11,352 bases of DNA from an uncultured Alistipes sp. (GTDB taxonomy: Bacteria; Bacteroidota; Bacteroidia; Bacteroidales; Rikenellaceae): positions 1 to 11,352 of the forward strand of contig URBJ01000075.1 of NCBI GenBank assembly GCA_900546005.1, given 5' to 3'. The stretch's first letter is position 1. Each line of letters begins with the position of its first letter. Under the pieces are notes generated by a model. The model searched no databases. It saw only the letters and a list, made by a program, of their open reading frames with translations, and had not been told where the DNA came from. The position numbers and the translations under genes are program-made. This document shows positions 7,350-11,352 of the stretch, in pieces.

Positions 7350-9773
7350 CTATAAATTTACTTGGGCCGGCTGTAACCCTTGTGCCGAGAAAGTCACATC
7401 CGAAGCCGTCGCTGAGGGCTCGAAATAGATTACCATACGTCCCTCGTAACTCTTGCCCCGCTCTTTCGACGTATATTTCTCGCCCTGTGGATCGTACTGG
7501 TTTCCGTTGTCGATGCCCATAACTCGGCCCGCAGCTGATCCGCTTACCGAAACCTCTACCTCACTATCCGGAACCCGGTCCCCCTTTTCATCCACAACCT
7601 GCAATTCGGCCCGTACCACATCTCCATAGCGGTAGATACGCGACACCTCCAACGCATAGGGCTCGCCGGCCGTCTGCAACGTATGCTCCGTCACCTTCTT
7701 CCCGTCGCGATATCCGATCGCCGTAACAGAACCTGCTCGGTACGGTACACTCCACTCTACACTATATAAATCCGGATCGACCTCCTTCTTGCCCATCGAC
7801 TTCCGGCCCACGCGCAGCTCTACCTCATCACAATTCGTATAGACCCACACCGAAACAGTGTCCTTCCCGGCCCAATTCCAGTGATCCACCACATCACGAG
7901 GCGACCAGTCAAAATCTCGCCCTTCACTCCGCTGTACGCCTACATGAACCACCGGTTCCGCCGTCCAATAGCTTTTACGCAACCAATATTCCATCTTCGG
8001 AAAGCCTGCAATATCCAGAATCCCTTCATTCCATCCCCGATAATCGGGCCATACGATCTCCCCAAGATAATCGTATCCAACCCAGACAAACTCCCCGAGC
8101 ACATAATCATGATCCCGTACCGACACATGATTCCGGGTCTTGTGGTAGGTCTCCGTCCCCAGCAACATCCGGTGCGGATAGCGGGCATGTTCCGCGGCAT
8201 ACAAGCTGTCCGTATGAATCCGATCGATATAGTTGTATCCTGCAATATCGAACTGATCCATAAATCCATACACATTTGCACCGACAAAGAAGTCACACGC
8301 TGCCGTCACCGGACGGGTCGGATCCTCTTCACGAGCGATCGCTTTCAGTTTGCGGGCAATCTCGATCCCTTCGATCCGTTGGTTCGGGATCTCATTGCCC
8401 AGCATATAAAGAATGACACTGGGGTGATTCCGATCCCGACGGATCATCCGCCGCAAGTCCGTCTCCCCCCACTGGTTGAAATAAAGGTGATACGTATAGG
8501 GCATCTTCCCGTAGGTACTCTCGGAGTATCCCCACTCCTGCCCACGGTTCCACTCATCAAAAATCTCATTCGACACATACAGTCCCAAACTGTCACACAA
8601 ATCATAGAATCGAGGCATAAACGGATAGTGACTTACCCGTACAGCATTACACCCCATCGCTTTCAACGTCTCGAGTCGTTCGCGCCAAACGCCGAGCGGA
8701 ACGGCAGAACCGAAACATCCGACATTCTGATGCAGACACACACCCTGTATCTTAACCTGTTTTCCGTTCACTTCCATACCCCGTTCCGCTGAAAAACGAA
8801 TATCGCGTATCCCGACCGGAGTCTCGATCCGATCCGCCTCCTTACCGTCGTACGATATCGTCGTCACTAACTTATACAAATACGGCGTCTTGTCCGACCA
8901 CAAATGCGGCTCCGAGACCTCCATCTCCTGCACCATCTCCGTGCGGGTATAGTCTCCGATCAACTGACGGCTCTCCGCGCGGGACACCTCGTTCCCTTCC
9001 ATATCATACAGAATCGACGTCAGCGTACACTCCTTCTGTACACGATGGTTCCCTTCGCTCGTCGGTGCATCCTGATCCTCCTGATCCCTCAGCCATACAA
9101 ACAGCGATTTGTTGTCCGTCCACGAGAAACGTGTCTCAGGATAGTTGTGATTAATCACCTCATAACGCATCGCTATCTTGGCCCGTTCGGTCGACACCTC
9201 TGGGGTTGTAATGAACGTACTCCCGTCCGTAAAGTGCATCTGAGAGGTCACGATCAGATTAACGTCCCGATAGATACCCGAACCCGTATACCACCGGGAA
9301 CCCGGCTGAAGCGAGTTGTCTACCCGTACCGCCAAAACGTTTACCGTATCCTGACGAACGAACGGCGTAATGTCATACTCGAAGGAGTTGTAGCCGTTCG
9401 GATACTCTCCCACCATACGGCCGTTGATCCAAACCTGACTCTTCATATACACCCCATCGAAGCGAACAAACACCCGATTCCCTTTCGTACTTGCAGGGGC
9501 CTCGAACCGCAACCGATACCAGCCCGTCCCACACGGCATAAATCCGCCCTGTGGCCCACTCGGATTACGCTTGTCGTATTTGCCCTCTATGCTCCAGTCG
9601 TGCGGCACATCCAGAACCCGCCAGCCGCTGTCATCCACATCCGGAATTCCGTAAGCTCCATCGCCCAATAGAAATCGCCAACCCTGATTCAGATTGATCA
9701 CCTCCCGGGCTTCGAGCGACATAGCACCAAACAAAAGCGCTGTCAACACCAATAACGTCTTCATTCTCTTCAT
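7350..9773 (-). CDS. Secreted glycoside hydrolase family 2 enzyme, beta-galactosidase type with DUF4982
   Basis: GH2 enzymes remove non-reducing beta-linked sugars with retention. Most Bacteroidota members of this architecture act on galactosides, but glucuronidase or mannosidase activity cannot be excluded. The 807-residue product starts with a Sec signal peptide (Lys/Arg, hydrophobic core LLVLTALLFGAM, likely cut after LEA at about residue 22). It has no lipobox cysteine, so a periplasmic enzyme is likely. Next come the GH2 sugar-binding domain (about 25-180, with GWRF and RWYTGSGIYRDV), the immunoglobulin-like domain (about 182-325) and the TIM barrel (about 328-615). The acid/base is Glu461 in MLGNE and the nucleophile is probably Glu541 in LLGTETY. 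A DUF4982-type domain follows (about 630-695, HWNWAGKDTVSVWVYTN), then a C-terminal beta-sandwich with MGIDNGNQ (about 705-807). An in-frame ATG at 9764 is an alternative start; 9773 and 9764 give the same mature protein. The gene follows the GH106 gene after 55 bases and shares its strand. Confidence 0.93.
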   Translation of the reverse strand: MKRMKTLLVLTALLFGAMSLEAREVINLNQGWRFLLGDGAYGIPDVDDSGWRVLDVPHDWSIEGKYDKRNPSGPQGGFMPCGTGWYRLRFEAPASTKGNRVFVRFDGVYMKSQVWINGRMVGEYPNGYNSFEYDITPFVRQDTVNVLAVRVDNSLQPGSRWYTGSGIYRDVNLIVTSQMHFTDGSTFITTPEVSTERAKIAMRYEVINHNYPETRFSWTDNKSLFVWLRDQEDQDAPTSEGNHRVQKECTLTSILYDMEGNEVSRAESRQLIGDYTRTEMVQEMEVSEPHLWSDKTPYLYKLVTTISYDGKEADRIETPVGIRDIRFSAERGMEVNGKQVKIQGVCLHQNVGCFGSAVPLGVWRERLETLKAMGCNAVRVSHYPFMPRFYDLCDSLGLYVSNEIFDEWNRGQEWGYSESTYGKMPYTYHLYFNQWGETDLRRMIRRDRNHPSVILYMLGNEIPNQRIEGIEIARKLKAIAREEDPTRPVTAACDFFVGANVYGFMDQFDIAGYNYIDRIHTDSLYAAEHARYPHRMLLGTETYHKTRNHVSVRDHDYVLGEFVWVGYDYLGEIVWPDYRGWNEGILDIAGFPKMEYWLRKSYWTAEPVVHVGVQRSEGRDFDWSPRDVVDHWNWAGKDTVSVWVYTNCDEVELRVGRKSMGKKEVDPDLYSVEWSVPYRAGSVTAIGYRDGKKVTEHTLQTAGEPYALEVSRIYRYGDVVRAELQVVDEKGDRVPDSEVEVSVSGSAAGRVMGIDNGNQYDPQGEKYTSKERGKSYEGRMVIYFEPSATASDVTFSAQGLQPAQVNL

Positions 9774-9796
9774 TCTCTTTCTCTTTTTTATTTATT

Positions 9797-9827
9797 CAAG
9801 TCTATTTATAGTAAACACTATTTTCAA
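9797..9827 (-). promoter_or_regulatory. Possible internal promoter before the GH2 gene
   Basis: On the minus strand, TTG (9827-9825) is followed after 20 bases by TAGACTTG (9804-9797), one mismatch from TAnnTTTG. The spacing fits the Bacteroidota promoter pattern and would start transcription about 17 bases before the GH2 ATG. It lies wholly in the 55-base gap after the GH106 stop. The region is A+T-rich, so a chance match is quite possible. Confidence 0.35.
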
Positions 9828-9828
9828 T

Positions 9829-11352
9829 CTATCGTTGCTGCCGCAATACGACCGGCCCCAATAGACCGCTTTCACGCAACGGAGCCGATCGGTCCGGCCA
9901 CTTCAAGACCCACGTTTTTCGAGCCTCTTCCGGTTGCCCCGCATCATAGACCAAACGGTTGAACCACGTGTTGGTAACTTTTATGCAAATTGTATTCTCT
10001 CCTTTTTGAAGATAATCCGTAACATCCGCCCGATAGGGCTCCGTCCAAAGGGTTTCTACCTGTTTCCCGTTTATCCAAATCTCTGCAATACGTTCTACCC
10101 GTCCCAAATCGAGTTGATAGCTTCTATTTTTCTTGAAATGAGGCAACTCAAACGATGTGCGGTATTCGACCGTTCCCGAGAAGGATTTTCCCTCCTGCGA
10201 GAGATCCAAATCTTTCCACGGTTTTAATTCGGAACGAACGGACCGAGGCGTACCCCATCCCTCCGGGAAGAGGAGCTCCCACTCTCCATCCAAAACGGCA
10301 ACCGTCTCGAAGGGCCGCTGTTGTGACACTTTTTTCTGTTTTTCTCCCTTCTCAAAAACAATGAAACAGGAACCCGACGGAGCCAGATCCAATGCAACGA
10401 GAGTCCGTCCGTCACGCTGCTCGCACGGGATATCTTCGATAGACCCATCCACAGGATCCCATAGGCGAACCCGACCCGTACTCCGGAAATCAACAACACC
10501 CTCGAATCCTGAACCTTTCGGAGCACACACATAATACCAATCGACATCACCGGTCGTTCGATGTAGCCAAAGGGCACCCGATGCGTGCACATCCGGTTGA
10601 ATTTCGAGCCGTGTCAATACCTGTTCTATCGACATGCCCGAAATGATCTTTCCGTTTCCGACCTCGCGAGTGCCCGATGCTGGCTTTTCGCCCCAGATTT
10701 TCGACACGGCTTCATCGAAACGTCGTTGGGCTGCATCACCTCCACTCAACGTTGCCAAACCTTGGGGCGCCTCACCTACGACAACCGCCCCGTCACACAA
10801 CAGCTCATAAATCTTTTCCAACGTTTCGGGCAACATCCGATAGGTCGAAGGCATCCACAGCACTTCGTATGAGATTCCTTCCGGTGTAACGATTTTCCCG
10901 TCACGAACCGACAACCGGGTCAAGAGAACATCCGGATTGCAGTAATCGTATTTATAGCCATCGGGGAAAGGAGCCTGCTGATCGGGTTTGTGATCGATTT
11001 CATCACCCAGATACCACAAAACATCCGACACTGGGCACCCTCGCTCGAACAGATAACCGCAACGGGCCAGATAGGTATTGAACTCCTTCATATATTTCCA
11101 CCACGTCTGTCCCTTTAAAAAAGGGGTTCCGATTCCGGCTCCCGAAAAGGAGGTTCCGGGCGGGAGGAAATCTACCTGCGGATTGTGCGTATAGGTATGG
11201 AAAATCAGATGGGTCACCCCCTCGACACAATTGACATTGGCCACTTCGCGAAGCATCTGGAAATTTTCATCCCATGTATGATTGAATGAGGTGAAGGCCT
11301 CTGCCGCGACACGCGGTTTTCCATACAACCGAGCTGCCGAAGCGGTCGGTTT
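9829..11352 (-). CDS. Glycoside hydrolase family 106 alpha-L-rhamnosidase, C-terminal half (5' end beyond the right edge)
   Basis: GH106 enzymes remove alpha-L-rhamnose from plant glycans such as rhamnogalacturonans and arabinogalactan proteins. In Bacteroidota they are typically periplasmic parts of polysaccharide utilisation loci. The frame is open to the window edge and gives 507 residues; full members are usually around 1000 or more, so the N-terminal half and any signal peptide are missing. Visible family features are the barrel segment with KPRVAAEAFTSFN near the edge, GVTHLIFHTYTHNP (about residues 45-58 from the edge) and DYCNPDVL (about 136-143). The C-terminal jelly-roll, from about 353 to the end, contains YQLDLGRVERIAEIWINGK, then VTNTWFNRL and the closing ESGLLGPVVL. 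A TTG at 11328 is not a real start, because the homologous sequence continues before it. It lies directly upstream of the GH2 gene, 55 bases apart, as expected of an operon that trims rhamnose and then the exposed beta-linked sugar. That joint role is inferred. Confidence 0.9.
   Translation of the reverse strand, partial: KPTASAARLYGKPRVAAEAFTSFNHTWDENFQMLREVANVNCVEGVTHLIFHTYTHNPQVDFLPPGTSFSGAGIGTPFLKGQTWWKYMKEFNTYLARCGYLFERGCPVSDVLWYLGDEIDHKPDQQAPFPDGYKYDYCNPDVLLTRLSVRDGKIVTPEGISYEVLWMPSTYRMLPETLEKIYELLCDGAVVVGEAPQGLATLSGGDAAQRRFDEAVSKIWGEKPASGTREVGNGKIISGMSIEQVLTRLEIQPDVHASGALWLHRTTGDVDWYYVCAPKGSGFEGVVDFRSTGRVRLWDPVDGSIEDIPCEQRDGRTLVALDLAPSGSCFIVFEKGEKQKKVSQQRPFETVAVLDGEWELLFPEGWGTPRSVRSELKPWKDLDLSQEGKSFSGTVEYRTSFELPHFKKNRSYQLDLGRVERIAEIWINGKQVETLWTEPYRADVTDYLQKGENTICIKVTNTWFNRLVYDAGQPEEARKTWVLKWPDRSAPLRESGLLGPVVLRQQR

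Noticed and set aside
11326..11328. TTG as a start codon for the rightmost gene
   Set aside because: GH106-like sequence continues upstream to the edge in the same frame, so the gene is simply cut by the window.

Overview
The window looks like a Bacteroidota chromosome or metagenomic contig, probably Bacteroidales. Moderate-to-high G+C fits a Rikenellaceae/Alistipes-like organism, but that level is a guess. Three things support the phylum: Bacteroidota-type -7 promoter elements (TAnnTTTG) in front of lon and valS, the character of the Lon and ValRS proteins, and a tandem of secreted glycan hydrolases (GH106 then GH2) of the kind found in polysaccharide utilisation loci. Four genes are on the minus strand and one (valS) on the plus strand. 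The two outermost genes run off the window.

Layout from left to right. Positions 1-1645 (minus) hold a complete MnmA (tRNA-Uridine 2-sulfurtransferase) of about 402 residues. It continues without a stop, in frame, into at least 146 residues of a DNA gyrase A C-terminal beta-pinwheel, and is open at the left edge. A rho-independent terminator (1658-1701) separates it from lon (1717-4143, minus), the ATP-dependent protease. A 277-base divergent spacer carries the lon and valS promoters. valS (4421-7051, plus) encodes a full valyl-tRNA synthetase. A perfect 17-bp hairpin (7262-7299) ends transcription from both sides. Then come two minus-strand carbohydrate genes: a GH2 beta-galactosidase-type enzyme with a signal peptide (7350-9773), and upstream of it the C-terminal half of a GH106 alpha-L-rhamnosidase (9829 to the right edge). 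The last two are 55 bases apart and probably form one operon that removes rhamnose and galactose (or a related beta-linked sugar) from a plant glycan.

The most notable observation is the MnmA-GyrA junction at about position 440. The reading frame is intact across it, but glycine codon use changes sharply there and the GyrA part reads to me as Clostridia-like rather than Bacteroidota. The junction lies in a short peptide (DGDELIG) that both families have at this point. Either this is a real and undescribed gene fusion involving transferred DNA, or it is a chimeric join made during assembly through a short shared word. I think the join artefact is somewhat more likely. The rest is ordinary housekeeping and glycan-degradation content.
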